A stretch of 39,592 bases of DNA, taken from positions 1 to 39,592 of the forward strand of contig NZ_JAEUMO010000248.1 of the NCBI RefSeq assembly GCF_016793285.1, given 5' to 3'. Position numbers and translations under genes: made by a program. The number at the start of each line of letters is the position of its first letter. Position 1 is the stretch's first letter. The notes beneath the pieces are model-generated. The model was not told the origin of the DNA, ran no database searches, and saw nothing but the letters and a program-made list of their open reading frames with translations. Positions 27,404 to 35,838 of this stretch are shown piece by piece. Source of the stretch: Phenylobacterium sp. Its GTDB lineage: Bacteria; Pseudomonadota; Alphaproteobacteria; Caulobacterales; Caulobacteraceae.

Positions 27404-28711
27404 ATGAGCCGCCAGGCCTACCGCGCCGCCCTGCTCCACATGCTGGACGATCCGGCGCGCACGCCGGCGGCCGACGCCTGGGCCTACCACCCCGACGGCC
27501 TCCTGGTCGTGGAGGACGGCCACGTCGCGGCCTTCGGCGCCCATGCCGACCTGGCCCCGACGCTGGGCGCCGACGTCGCGGTCACCGAGCTGCCCGGCCG
27601 CCTCATCACCCCCGGCTTCGTCGACGCGCACGTCCACTACCCGCAGGTCGACGTCATCGCCGCGTGGGGAACGCAGCTCCTCGACTGGCTCGCCACCCAC
27701 ACCTTCCCGGCCGAGCAGGCCTTCGCCGACCGGGCCCACGCCGACGCGGTCGCCCAGGTGTTCCTGGACCAGCTCCTGGCCAACGGGACCACCTCGGCGC
27801 TGGCGTTCTGCACCGTCCACAGGACCTCGGCCGACGCGCTCTTCGAGGCGGCGCTCGCGCGCAACATGCGCCTGATCGCCGGCAAGGTGCTGATGGACAG
27901 CAACGCGCCCGCCGGCCTCACCGACACCGTGGAGGGCGGCCGCGCCGACACCGAGGCGCTGATCCGCACATGGCGGGGCCGCGGGCGCCTCGGCTACGCC
28001 GTGACGCCGCGCTTCGCCGTGACCTCCAGCGACGAGCAGCTCGCCATGGCCGGCGAGGTGCTGGCGGCCCACCCCGAGGCGCTGCTCCACACGCACATGT
28101 CCGAGAACCCGGCCGAGATCGCCGAGGTGTCGCGCCGCTTCCCCCAGGACCGCGACTACCTCGCGGTCTACGAGCGGCACGGCCTGGTGGGACGCCGCTC
28201 GGTCTTCGCGCACTGCGTCCACGCGACGGACGACGCGTTCGGCCGGCTGGCCGCGGCCGGCGCCTCGGCCGCCTTCTGCCCCTCGTCCAACCTGCTGCTG
28301 GGCAGCGGGCTGTTCAGCCTGAGGCGGGCGTGCCGCTGCGGCGTGAACACCGCGCTCGGCACCGACGTCGGCGGCGGGGGCTCGTTCTCGCTGCTCGCCA
28401 TGATGGGCGAGGCCTACAAGGTGGGGCAGCTCCTGGGCGACAACCTGGACCCGCTGCACGCCTTCTATCTCGGCACGCTGGCCGGCGCGCGCGCCCTGCG
28501 CATCGACGACAAGGTCGGCAACCTCCTCCCGGGCAAGGAGGCCGACTTCGTGGTGCTCGACCTGGCCGCCACGCCGCTCCTGGCGCGCCGGACGAGGAGC
28601 GCCGGGACGCTGGCGGAGACCCTGTTCATCCTCTGCGTCCTCGCCGACGACCGCGCGGTCGAGCGCACCTATCTGGCCGGCCGCCCGGCCCACGTCCGCG
28701 GCGGCGCCTGA
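27404..28711 (+). CDS. guaD: Guanine deaminase
   Basis: 435 residues of the amidohydrolase superfamily. Metal and substrate motifs are ITPGFVDAHVHYPQ (His76, His78), the guanine deaminase-specific NGTTSALAFCTVH, LLHTHMSENPAEI, SVFAHCVHATDDAF, SAAFCPSSNLLLGSGLF and TALGTDVGGGGSFSLLAMM, followed by the C-terminal GKEADFVVLD. It converts guanine to xanthine and ammonia and so feeds XdhAB. It lies 34 bp after allA behind a CGGAG ribosome site and closes the plus-strand purine operon, converging on the adenosine deaminase gene. Confidence 0.96.
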   Translation: MSRQAYRAALLHMLDDPARTPAADAWAYHPDGLLVVEDGHVAAFGAHADLAPTLGADVAVTELPGRLITPGFVDAHVHYPQVDVIAAWGTQLLDWLATHTFPAEQAFADRAHADAVAQVFLDQLLANGTTSALAFCTVHRTSADALFEAALARNMRLIAGKVLMDSNAPAGLTDTVEGGRADTEALIRTWRGRGRLGYAVTPRFAVTSSDEQLAMAGEVLAAHPEALLHTHMSENPAEIAEVSRRFPQDRDYLAVYERHGLVGRRSVFAHCVHATDDAFGRLAAAGASAAFCPSSNLLLGSGLFSLRRACRCGVNTALGTDVGGGGSFSLLAMMGEAYKVGQLLGDNLDPLHAFYLGTLAGARALRIDDKVGNLLPGKEADFVVLDLAATPLLARRTRSAGTLAETLFILCVLADDRAVERTYLAGRPAHVRGGA

Positions 28712-28733
28712 ACTGCGGGCCTCGTCGCGGCCT

Positions 28734-30206
28734 TCAGAAGCGGGCCGCCTCGAAGGCCTTCAGCAACCGCTCGTGCCGCCACTGCTCGCGGGCCTTGTCG
28801 CTCCTGGCGACGAGGCCGGCGCAGGCGCCCTTCGGCGTCTCGGCGCCGATCTGGCCGGCGCAGGCGGCGACGGGCCGGCGATAGACGTTCGGGTCGGCCC
28901 AGAGGCCGTCGCCCGCCAGGAAGCTGAAGGCGATGGCGTTGCGCGCGGCGGTCTTCAGGTCGGCATAGGTCGCTCCGTTCCTCACCGCGGCCGCGTAGTC
29001 GCCCGAGAGCTCGGTGCGCGTGATGCCGGCGTCGTCGGTGGAGAGGGCCACCGGCACGCCCTTCTTCCGGAACCAGGCGTAGGGGTGATCCTTCGGGTCG
29101 ATCTCCAGGATCGCCTGGTTGGAGAGCATGTTGACCTCGATCAGCACGCCCTTCGCCGCCATCTCCTCGGCGGTGGCGTCGGCGCCGACCTCCTCGGGGA
29201 GCGCCACGCCGTGGCCGATGCGGCGGGCGCCGGCCACGCGGACCGCGTCGCGGACGTGGTGGCTGAGGGTCCTGGGCGTCACGAGCTTCAGGGTGAGCTC
29301 GCCGGCGTGCAGGGCCACCGGCGTCGCGCGGCCGTGGTCGGTCAGCAGGTCCACGATCTGCATGTGCAGGTCGTAGTAGCGGGTGGAGTCGAAGCCGTCC
29401 TCCGGCGCCACGAGCTGCAGGCCGACCCAGCGCCGGTCGGCCGCCACCACCGCGACGCCCATCTGGAGCTGGGCCATCGTCTGCTCGGGCGGCCCGTCGC
29501 GCAGGGCCTGGGCGAGGAAGCGGAACGTCACCTGGCAGCCCGGCCGCTCGTCCGCGGCGCCGCACCGCAGGACCTCGCGCGCGCGCTCGACGATCCGGTC
29601 GGTGTCGGCGCTGACCGCGGGGACCAGGCCGTCGATCCCGGCCGCGGCGAGCGCCGCCCTGGTGGCCGCCGGCGTCCCCCGCCAGCCGACGCGCGCGCCC
29701 AGGCCCCGCGACGGGCCGAACTGCGGCGTCACCATCAGCTCGGCGTAGAAGGTGTTCTGCCGCGCGAGGCCGTCCAGCGTTTCGGCGAGCGCGTCGCCGG
29801 CGCGCTTCGGCGTGGTCGCGCGGCGGGCGAAGGCGGTGAAGAACTGGTCGTGACCCGAGCGGTCGCGGAAGCCGGGACGGCGCGTCGTCAGGCTGTCGAT
29901 CAGGGCCGAGCGCAGCGGCTCGCTGGCCTGGACCTCGGCGGCGGGCTTCATGGCCTCGCCGGCGCAGGCGAAGCTGATGGCCAGGGCCGCGGTGTCGACG
30001 CAGAGCCCGTCCTGCGCCGCCCAGGCCAGGATGTCCTCGGCCGGCGCGCCGCCGCCCAGGTGGTTGTGCAGCTCGCCCCCCTTCGGGAACGCCTTCAGGA
30101 AGGCGGCGAGCTCGGCCGCGCCCATCTTCGCCAGGTCCGGGGGCGCGGCGGCGGCGGGGGTCGCGAGCGCGAGCGCCGCTGCGAGGGGGGTCAGGAGTCT
30201 TCGCAT
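28734..30206 (-). CDS. Exported adenosine deaminase-like protein
   Basis: 490 residues. An N-terminal signal peptide (MRRLLTPLAAALALATPAAA) is followed by an adenosine deaminase TIM barrel: KGGELHNHLGGG (His47, His49), VALHAGELT, RRIGHGVALPEE and VALSTDDAGITRTEL. It is about 150 residues longer than cytoplasmic Add and resembles secreted ADGF/CECR1-like deaminases. It would deaminate adenosine in the periplasm or outside. The ATG at 30206 is chosen because it gives the signal peptide; an upstream in-frame start would overlap the nitroreductase gene. It lies 32 bp after that gene and is the last gene of the long minus-strand run. Confidence 0.9.
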   Translation of the reverse strand: MRRLLTPLAAALALATPAAAAPPDLAKMGAAELAAFLKAFPKGGELHNHLGGGAPAEDILAWAAQDGLCVDTAALAISFACAGEAMKPAAEVQASEPLRSALIDSLTTRRPGFRDRSGHDQFFTAFARRATTPKRAGDALAETLDGLARQNTFYAELMVTPQFGPSRGLGARVGWRGTPAATRAALAAAGIDGLVPAVSADTDRIVERAREVLRCGAADERPGCQVTFRFLAQALRDGPPEQTMAQLQMGVAVVAADRRWVGLQLVAPEDGFDSTRYYDLHMQIVDLLTDHGRATPVALHAGELTLKLVTPRTLSHHVRDAVRVAGARRIGHGVALPEEVGADATAEEMAAKGVLIEVNMLSNQAILEIDPKDHPYAWFRKKGVPVALSTDDAGITRTELSGDYAAAVRNGATYADLKTAARNAIAFSFLAGDGLWADPNVYRRPVAACAGQIGAETPKGACAGLVARSDKAREQWRHERLLKAFEAARF

Positions 30207-30238
30207 GGCGGTCAACCGGCCAAAGCTCGCCCGCGCGG

Positions 30239-30862
30239 TCAAGCTTCGGGCGCCGCCGCCCGCTGGCCGCCGAGCCTGCCCTCGAAGGCGAAGGTGGCGA
30301 CGGCGTTGCGGCCGCTGGGGACTTCGCGGGCGCGCAGCGCCTCGTCGAGGACCTCGGGATCGGCGATCCTGCCGACGGCGATCGCGGCGTGGACCTCGTA
30401 CTGGTCGGCGTCGACGCCGAGCGCGTCGTAGGACCGCGCGAGATCGAAGCCCGCCATGCCGTGCGCGGCCCAGCCGATGCGGCTCGCCTCCAGCGCGAGG
30501 TAGCCCCAGGCGGCGCCGGCGTCGAACGCGTGGCTGCGCACCGGCGCCGGGTCGCGGCCCTCGGTGCGGCGGAAGCGGTCGGAGACGACGAACATCAGGA
30601 CCGAGGCGTTCTTCGCCCAGGACTGGTTGTAGGGGATCAGGAGGTCGAACAGCGGCGCCCAGGCCGGCGTGTCGCGGTGCGCGTAGACGAACCGCCAGGG
30701 CTGGCCATTGAAGGCCGAGGGCGCCCAGTGGGCGGCCTCGAACAGGCGCAGCAGGTCTTCGTGCGGCATCGCCTCGCCGGTGAAGGCGCGCGGCGACCAG
30801 CGCTGCAGGAAGATCGGATCGACCTCGTACTCGGCCGTGCGGCCGTTCAGCGTCTGCGTCAC
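30239..30862 (-). CDS. Nitroreductase-family flavoprotein in the RutE position
   Basis: 207 residues with nitroreductase motifs: RWSPRAFTGEAMPHEDLLRLFEAAHWAPSAFNGQPWRFVY, LMFVVSD, AFDAGAAWGYLALEASRIGWAAHGM and a C-terminal RIADPEVLDEALRAREVPSGR. It binds FMN. It follows rutC by one base, exactly where malonic-semialdehyde reductase RutE would be expected, but I recognise none of the E. coli RutE sequence (for example its MKWGPTSANCSPARIV stretch). It may replace RutE or recycle flavin for RutA. The start codon is GTG at 30862, dictated by the tight spacing to rutC. Confidence 0.88.
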   Translation of the reverse strand: MTQTLNGRTAEYEVDPIFLQRWSPRAFTGEAMPHEDLLRLFEAAHWAPSAFNGQPWRFVYAHRDTPAWAPLFDLLIPYNQSWAKNASVLMFVVSDRFRRTEGRDPAPVRSHAFDAGAAWGYLALEASRIGWAAHGMAGFDLARSYDALGVDADQYEVHAAIAVGRIADPEVLDEALRAREVPSGRNAVATFAFEGRLGGQRAAAPEA

Positions 30863-30863
30863 C

Positions 30864-31253
30864 CTACTTCTTCCCCACGTGCGCGATGGAGGCGATCTCG
30901 ACCAGGAAGTCCGGCCGCACCAGCCCGCAGACGATGCAGAACCGCGCCGGCTTCTCGCCCGGGAAGTACTCGGCGTAGACCTTGTTCATGGCCGCGTAGT
31001 CGGCCCAATCCTTCAGGAAGATGTGGTTCATGGTGACGTCGTCCATCGTGCCGCCGGCGGTCTCGATGACGGACTTGATGGTCTCCAGCACCTGCCGCGT
31101 CTGGGCCTCCGCGTCGCCGACGTGGGCGACGCCGTTGTCCTTGTCGAAGGCGAGCGTCCCGGAGACGTAGACCACGCCGTCGGCCAGCGTGCCCGGCGAG
31201 AACGGTGCGATGGGCGTCTGCGTCCCAGGTGGGGTGATGACGGTCTTGGGCAT
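30864..31253 (-). CDS. rutC: Aminoacrylate deaminase RutC (RidA family)
   Basis: 129 residues: [20 protein letters not shown], then [75 protein letters not shown] and [12 protein letters not shown]. This is the RutC branch of the RidA/YjgF fold, with the conserved Arg in KPARF. It speeds conversion of 3-aminoacrylate to malonic semialdehyde and ammonia. AGGAG precedes the ATG. It lies eight bp after rutB and one bp before the nitroreductase gene. Confidence 0.95.
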   Translation of the reverse strand: MPKTVITPPGTQTPIAPFSPGTLADGVVYVSGTLAFDKDNGVAHVGDAEAQTRQVLETIKSVIETAGGTMDDVTMNHIFLKDWADYAAMNKVYAEYFPGEKPARFCIVCGLVRPDFLVEIASIAHVGKK

Positions 31254-31261
31254 TCGCTCTC

Positions 31262-31987
31262 CTAGATGTTCTCGGGCGGCGCCTGGCCGACGGCGCCGCA
31301 GAAGTCGGCGGTGTTCGACACCCAGCCGAAGAACCGCTCGACGTTGAAGACGGTGGCTTCCTGCAGGAAGGCCGGGCCGGCCTGGTGCGTGGCGTCCTCG
31401 ATCAGCACGCCGAAGTACTCGCGGTGGAAGCCGTCGCGCAGGGTCGACTCGACGCAGACGTTGGTGGCGATGCCGCAGAAGGCGAGGTTCCTGATGCCGC
31501 GCGCCCGCAGCATCGAGTCGAGCGCGGTGTTGTAGAAGGCCGAGTAGCGCGGCTTCTCGATGACGATGTCGCCCCGCTGCGGCGTCAGGCGGTCGACCAG
31601 GGCGTAGTCCCAGGTCCCCTTGGCGAGCAGCGTGCCCGAGAGTTCCGGCTTGTCGCGCATGGTCTTGAGCGCATTCGACTTCCACCAGTTGGGAGACCCC
31701 TCGCCGCCGGCTTCGGCGTAGTCCGGGTCCCAGCCGTTCTGGAAGAACACGATCTGCACGCCGGCCCTTCGCGAAGCCTCGACCAGCACGGCGATCTTCT
31801 CGATGACGGCCGCCGCGCCGCCGATGTCGAACCCGGCGATGTCGAGGTAGCCGCCGGGCGAGGCATAGGCGTTCTGCATGTCGACCACGATCAACGCGGT
31901 CGCCTTGGGGTCGATGGGCAGGTTCTCGGGCCGCGCCGGCAGCGTCACGGCGCCGGCGATGGGGACGGTGGGCCTAGGCGCCGACAT
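31262..31987 (-). CDS. rutB: Ureidoacrylate amidohydrolase RutB
   Basis: 241 residues of the isochorismatase-like cysteine hydrolase fold. Catalytic residues are Asp36 ([18 protein letters not shown]), Lys145 ([15 protein letters not shown]) and Cys178 ([16 protein letters not shown]). Segments [24 protein letters not shown] and EDATHQAGP follow E. coli RutB closely. It hydrolyses ureidoacrylate to aminoacrylate, CO2 and ammonia. It overlaps the rutA stop by 14 bases and is translationally coupled to it. Confidence 0.97.
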   Translation of the reverse strand: MSAPRPTVPIAGAVTLPARPENLPIDPKATALIVVDMQNAYASPGGYLDIAGFDIGGAAAVIEKIAVLVEASRRAGVQIVFFQNGWDPDYAEAGGEGSPNWWKSNALKTMRDKPELSGTLLAKGTWDYALVDRLTPQRGDIVIEKPRYSAFYNTALDSMLRARGIRNLAFCGIATNVCVESTLRDGFHREYFGVLIEDATHQAGPAFLQEATVFNVERFFGWVSNTADFCGAVGQAPPENI

Positions 31988-33050
31988 GCTGGCGGCTCTG
32001 CATCAGCGGCTGGATCTTCGTCCCGAAGTCTTCGACCCCCCGCACGAAGTCGTCGAAGGTCAGCAGGACGCCGGCGGTCCCGGGCACGCCCGCCACTTCG
32101 TCCAGCATGCGGGCGATGTTCTCGTAGCTCCCCACCAGGGTGCCCATGTTGAGGTTCACCGCCGACTCCGGCGCGGCGAGCTGGGTGGTGTTGGTGTTCG
32201 AGGTGCCGCCCTGGGCGTTCGGCGCGGCCTGGTTGGTGAGCCAGGCCAGCGCGTCCTGGTCGGCGCCGTCGCGGTATAGCCGCCACTTGGCCATGGCCTT
32301 CTCGTCGGTCTCGTCGGCGATGACCATGAAGAGGATGTAGGCGGCGACGTCGCGGCCGGTCCTGGCCTTGGCGGCGGCGAGGCGGTCGTTCACCCCGGCG
32401 AACGCGGTGGGCGTGTTGGTCCCCTTGCCCAGCGCGAACGAGTAGTCGGCATACTCGGCGGTGAAGGCCAGGCCCTCGTCGGACGATCCGGCGCAGATGA
32501 TCTTCACGCCCGGCGTCGGCTTCGGCGAGACCCGGCAGTCGTTCATCGTCAGGTACTTGCCCTTGAAGTCGGAGACGCCGGTCTCCATCAGCCCCTTCAG
32601 CACCGTCGCGTACTCGGCGAGGTAGTTGTAGCGGTCGGCGTAGTGGCTCTCGCCCGGCCACAGGCCCATCTGGTCGTACTCGGCCTTCTGCCATCCGGTG
32701 ACGAGGTTGATGCCGAAGCGGCCGGGCGCGATGGAATCGATGGTCGACGCCATGCGCGCAACGATGGCCGGCGGGATCGTCAGCGTCGCGACGGTGGCGA
32801 ACAGCTTGATCTTCGACGTCACCGCCGCGAGGCCCGCCATCAGGGTGAAGCTCTCGAGGTTGTGCTCCCAGAACTCGCTCTTCCCGCCGAAGCCGCGCAG
32901 CTTGATCATGGAGAGCGCGAAGTCGAAGCCATGGCGCTCGGCCTTCTGGACGATCTCCTTGTTGAGCGCGAAGCTCGGCATGTACTGCGGCGAGGTGGTC
33001 GAGATGAGCCAGCCGTTGTTGCCGATCGGGATGAAGACGCCGATTTCCAT
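31974..33050 (-). CDS. rutA: Pyrimidine monooxygenase RutA
   Basis: 358 residues, a bacterial luciferase-like flavin monooxygenase. [76 protein letters not shown] and [19 protein letters not shown] are near-identical to known RutA. It uses reduced FMN and oxygen to cleave the uracil ring to ureidoacrylate (peracid form). The ATG at 33050 has AGGGG upstream. No flavin reductase RutF is in the window, so reduced FMN must come from elsewhere or from the nitroreductase. A candidate coupling hairpin links it to the upstream LOG gene. Confidence 0.97.
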   Translation of the reverse strand: MEIGVFIPIGNNGWLISTTSPQYMPSFALNKEIVQKAERHGFDFALSMIKLRGFGGKSEFWEHNLESFTLMAGLAAVTSKIKLFATVATLTIPPAIVARMASTIDSIAPGRFGINLVTGWQKAEYDQMGLWPGESHYADRYNYLAEYATVLKGLMETGVSDFKGKYLTMNDCRVSPKPTPGVKIICAGSSDEGLAFTAEYADYSFALGKGTNTPTAFAGVNDRLAAAKARTGRDVAAYILFMVIADETDEKAMAKWRLYRDGADQDALAWLTNQAAPNAQGGTSNTNTTQLAAPESAVNLNMGTLVGSYENIARMLDEVAGVPGTAGVLLTFDDFVRGVEDFGTKIQPLMQSRQHVGA

Positions 33051-33056
33051 GGGATT

Positions 33057-33116
33057 CCCCTGACGCAGCCGGTGAGTTGGCGCCGCCGGGCGGCCGAACG
33101 CAAGCGGGCTCAGGGG
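33057..33116 (-). promoter_or_regulatory. Possible SD-sequestering stem between the LOG gene stop and rutA start
   Basis: In the minus-strand RNA, CCCCUGA (33116-33110) contains the LOG stop codon and is complementary to UCAGGGG (33063-33057), which holds the rutA ribosome site. A ribosome finishing the LOG gene would melt the stem and free the site. Seven base pairs with a 46-nt loop is modest, so this is a hypothesis from placement. Confidence 0.35.
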
Positions 33117-33904
33117 TCGTGCGGGTTGGGATCCCAGTCCGGCTGCCGGTAAGGCTTCAGCCCGCCGTCCAGCAGGCATTGCCAGACCTCTTCCGCACTC
33201 TCGGCGAACCGGAAGAGGCCCAGGTCCGCCTCGGCGATCATCCCGCGCGCGATCAACGCTTCGAAGTTGATGATCGAGCGCCAGTAGGCCTGGTCGAACA
33301 GCACGATCGGGATCGGCTGGCTCTTCTCGGTCTGGCGCAGGGTCAGGATCTCGAAGAGTTCGTCCAGCGTGCCGAAGCCGCCGGGGAACACCACGAGCGC
33401 GGTCGCCCGCATCGCCAGATGCATCTTGCGCACCGCGAAGTAGTGGAAGCGGAACGTCAACTCGGGCGTCGAATAGCTGTTCGGGTACTGCTCGTGCGGC
33501 AGGGTGATGTTGAGTCCGATCGACGGCGCGCCGGCGTCGCAGGCGCCGCGGTTGGCCGCCTCCATCACCCCCGGCCCGCCGCCGGTGCAGATCACGTTGT
33601 GCCGCTCCTGGCGGTCGGACAGCCGCGCGCCGCCCTCCCGCGAGGCGATCTCGCCGAACCGGCGCGCCTCGGCGTACCAGCGCCGGTGGTCGTCCGAGCC
33701 GTCCTCCCGGATCCGCGCCGAGCCGAAGACGACGATGGTGGAGCGCACGCTCCAGGCGCGCAGCGCCTCGTCGCACTTGGAGAATTCCAGCATCAGCCGC
33801 ACGCCGCGCTGGGAGTGCTGCAGGATGAAGTCGGGGTCCAGCGAGGCCAGCCGGTAGGTCGGCGACGCCATCTGCTGGGCGGACGGGTGGTCGTTCTCGG
33901 TCAT
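33110..33904 (-). CDS. LOG-family / TIGR00730 Rossmann-fold protein (putative nucleotide 5'-monophosphate nucleosidase)
   Basis: 264 residues. Family motifs are [14 protein letters not shown] (residues 108-121), the Arg-Lys pair FAVRKMHLA (159-160) and PGGFGTLDE (174-182). LOG-family proteins remove the base from nucleoside monophosphates (cytokinin ribotides in plants, purine and pyrimidine NMPs for PpnN-type enzymes). The N-terminal stretch of about 55 residues is longer than in minimal LOG proteins. It sits 59 bp upstream of rutA and 26 bp after the HupE-like gene on the same strand, so it could release uracil from UMP to feed RutA. That role is inference; the fold is certain. Confidence 0.88.
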   Translation of the reverse strand: MTENDHPSAQQMASPTYRLASLDPDFILQHSQRGVRLMLEFSKCDEALRAWSVRSTIVVFGSARIREDGSDDHRRWYAEARRFGEIASREGGARLSDRQERHNVICTGGGPGVMEAANRGACDAGAPSIGLNITLPHEQYPNSYSTPELTFRFHYFAVRKMHLAMRATALVVFPGGFGTLDELFEILTLRQTEKSQPIPIVLFDQAYWRSIINFEALIARGMIAEADLGLFRFAESAEEVWQCLLDGGLKPYRQPDWDPNPHDP

Positions 33905-33930
33905 CCGGCCCTTCTAGGCCGCCGTTCGCG

Positions 33931-34911
33931 TCACTGGAACACCACCACGACGCGCTCGATGAACCAGAAGGCCGCGAAGCTCCCGATGGCGTAGGGCGCG
34001 ATCAGCCGGGCGCGCGCCGGCAGCTTCAGGCGGCGCAGCGCCAGCATCACGGCCACCGCGACCGCCACGAACATGAGCTGCCCCAGCTCCACGCCGATGT
34101 TGAAGAGCAGCAGCGAGGCCGCGACCGCCCGCGGCGGCAGCCCGATCTCGGCCAGGGCGCCGGCGAACGCCAGCCCGTGCAGCAGCCCGAAGATGAAGGC
34201 CACCAGCCAGGGCCAGCGGCGCGTGACGCTGGGCCCGTCGCGAAGCAGTTCGGCGGCGACGAACACGATCGAGAGCGCGACGAGGCTCTCCACCAGCGCC
34301 GAGGGGACATGGACCCAGCCCAGGGCGGCGGCGGCGAGCGTGAGGCTGTGGGCGACCGTGAAGGCGGTGACGGCCTTGATCAGGTTGCGGTTCGGGCCCA
34401 CCAGCAGCAGCAGGCCCAGCACGAACGCCAGGTGGTCGACGCCCATCAGGATGTGCTCGACGCCGAGCTTCAGGTAGGCGGGCACGGCCGGCGCCGCGGC
34501 CCTGGCCAGCGCGAAGCGGTAGGTGGGCTGGATCGGCTTCACCACCGTCTCGATCCGGCGGCCGTCCGCGAGGTCGACCTGCACCAGGACGTCGGTGATC
34601 GAGCGCTCCAGGCCGGCGATCCGCAGCGTCTGGCCATCCAGCGGCGCCGGCGACCTGACGTCCCACGTCCGCACGAGGAACCCGGGCGCGGCGTACTCCT
34701 CGGCAGGCCTGGCGGCCAGCCAGCCCGAGGAGAGCTGCGGCTTCAGCGACAGGATCACCTCGCCCATCGCCGGCTGCTTCCAGTAGACCCGCCAGTGGCC
34801 CGCCGACTGCTCGGTGATCTGCAGCAGGGCCGGCCGCACCTCGTGCGCCGCGGCGGCGGCCGGCCAGAGGAACGCCGCCGCGAGGAGCAGCAGCGCCAGG
34901 ATGCGGCTCAT
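33931..34911 (-). CDS. HupE/UreJ-family membrane protein with periplasmic N-terminal domain
   Basis: 326 residues. A signal sequence ([21 protein letters not shown]) is followed by about 125 residues with no membrane span and then six or seven spans carrying HupE/UreJ motifs: [47 protein letters not shown] and [10 protein letters not shown]. Conserved His and Asp residues in the spans suggest divalent metal transport; short HupE/UreJ proteins are nickel permeases. The extra domain marks a less characterised subgroup. A nickel supply for urease would suit the urea made nearby, but no urease is seen. It lies 37 bp after the parvulin gene, and the two probably work together. Confidence 0.85.
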   Translation of the reverse strand: MSRILALLLLAAAFLWPAAAAAHEVRPALLQITEQSAGHWRVYWKQPAMGEVILSLKPQLSSGWLAARPAEEYAAPGFLVRTWDVRSPAPLDGQTLRIAGLERSITDVLVQVDLADGRRIETVVKPIQPTYRFALARAAAPAVPAYLKLGVEHILMGVDHLAFVLGLLLLVGPNRNLIKAVTAFTVAHSLTLAAAALGWVHVPSALVESLVALSIVFVAAELLRDGPSVTRRWPWLVAFIFGLLHGLAFAGALAEIGLPPRAVAASLLLFNIGVELGQLMFVAVAVAVMLALRRLKLPARARLIAPYAIGSFAAFWFIERVVVVFQ

Positions 34912-34948
34912 CCGGCTGCGCTTCCTTCGGGAGCTCCGAAGGCCGGGC

Positions 34949-35833
34949 TCACGGCCTGTCCTCGCGCACCACGCGATAGCGGCCGACCAGCCTGGCCACG
35001 GCCTTGGCGTTCGCCTGCGCCTGGGTGTCGGCCAGATAGTCCTGCAGCACCTGCGCCTGCACGGTCTCGAACGGCGCGCGGCCGGCCGGCGCGCGGTCGG
35101 TCACGTAGACGAGATGCCAGCCGTAGCCGGACCGATAGGGACCGGACCAGGCGCGCACCGGGGCGCCGTCGATCCGCGCCGCGAGCTCGGTGTCGCCGAA
35201 CAGCCGCCGCGCCTCGGTGGCCGTGAGCGCCGCATAGCGCGACTGCTCGGGGTACGGGTCGGCGTCGACGGCGTCGGGCGGCGCGCCGCCGATGAGCGCG
35301 GTCAGCGCCGCCTGCGCGCGCGCGCCGGCGTCGCCCGGCCGGTCGGGCGAGAAGTAGAGGTGGTTGAAACTGGTGCGGACCGGCGCGGCGTAGCGGGCCG
35401 CGCGCGCATCGAACCAGGCTCTCAGTTCGGCCTCGTCCGGCGGCTTCGGCAGGCTGCGGTCCTGGTAGAGGAACTCGACCTTCTGGGCGATGCGGCGGCG
35501 GACCACCTCGTCGTCGCGGTCGAAGCCCATCGCCTGGCCCTCGCGGACCATGGCCTCCTCGCGCACCCAGGCGTCGACAGCGTCCTCCAGTTGCCGGGGC
35601 GACGGCGGCGCGCCGAACTGCAGGCGGTAGGTCTGGGCCAGCGCCGCCACGCGCTGGGGCGTCACGGTGATGGTGCGGCGGTCGTTGGCGTCGCGCCACG
35701 CCTGCCCGGCCAGGAACAGCAGCAGGCCGGCCACGAAGAAATGCAGCAGCGGCTCGCGCAGGATCCGGCGCACCCGGCCGCCCCTGGCGGACCCGGGCGT
35801 CGCGCCGCCCGCCTGCGTCGTCTGCTCCGCCAC
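34949..35833 (-). CDS. Membrane-anchored parvulin-type peptidyl-prolyl isomerase (PpiC family)
   Basis: 294 residues. One membrane span near residues 28-46 (LLHFFVAGLLLFLAGQAW) anchors a periplasmic part with a SurA-N-like helical segment (PSPRQLEDAVDAWVREEAMVREGQAMGFDRDDEVVRRR) and a degenerate rotamase domain at about residues 155-270 (HLYFSPDR, TEARRLFGD, WSGPYRSGYGWHLVYVTDR). The start is GTG at 35833, five bp after the upstream stop. It may fold or assemble its HupE-like neighbour or the TonB receptor (inference from operon position). Confidence 0.85.
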   Translation of the reverse strand: MAEQTTQAGGATPGSARGGRVRRILREPLLHFFVAGLLLFLAGQAWRDANDRRTITVTPQRVAALAQTYRLQFGAPPSPRQLEDAVDAWVREEAMVREGQAMGFDRDDEVVRRRIAQKVEFLYQDRSLPKPPDEAELRAWFDARAARYAAPVRTSFNHLYFSPDRPGDAGARAQAALTALIGGAPPDAVDADPYPEQSRYAALTATEARRLFGDTELAARIDGAPVRAWSGPYRSGYGWHLVYVTDRAPAGRAPFETVQAQVLQDYLADTQAQANAKAVARLVGRYRVVREDRP

Positions 35834-35838
35834 GCCGC

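Noticed and set aside
33051-33109. RutR-type operator (TTGACCA-TGGTCAA-like) ahead of rutA
   Set aside because: No such sequence is present in the gap; only the CCCCTGA/TCAGGGG pairing was found.
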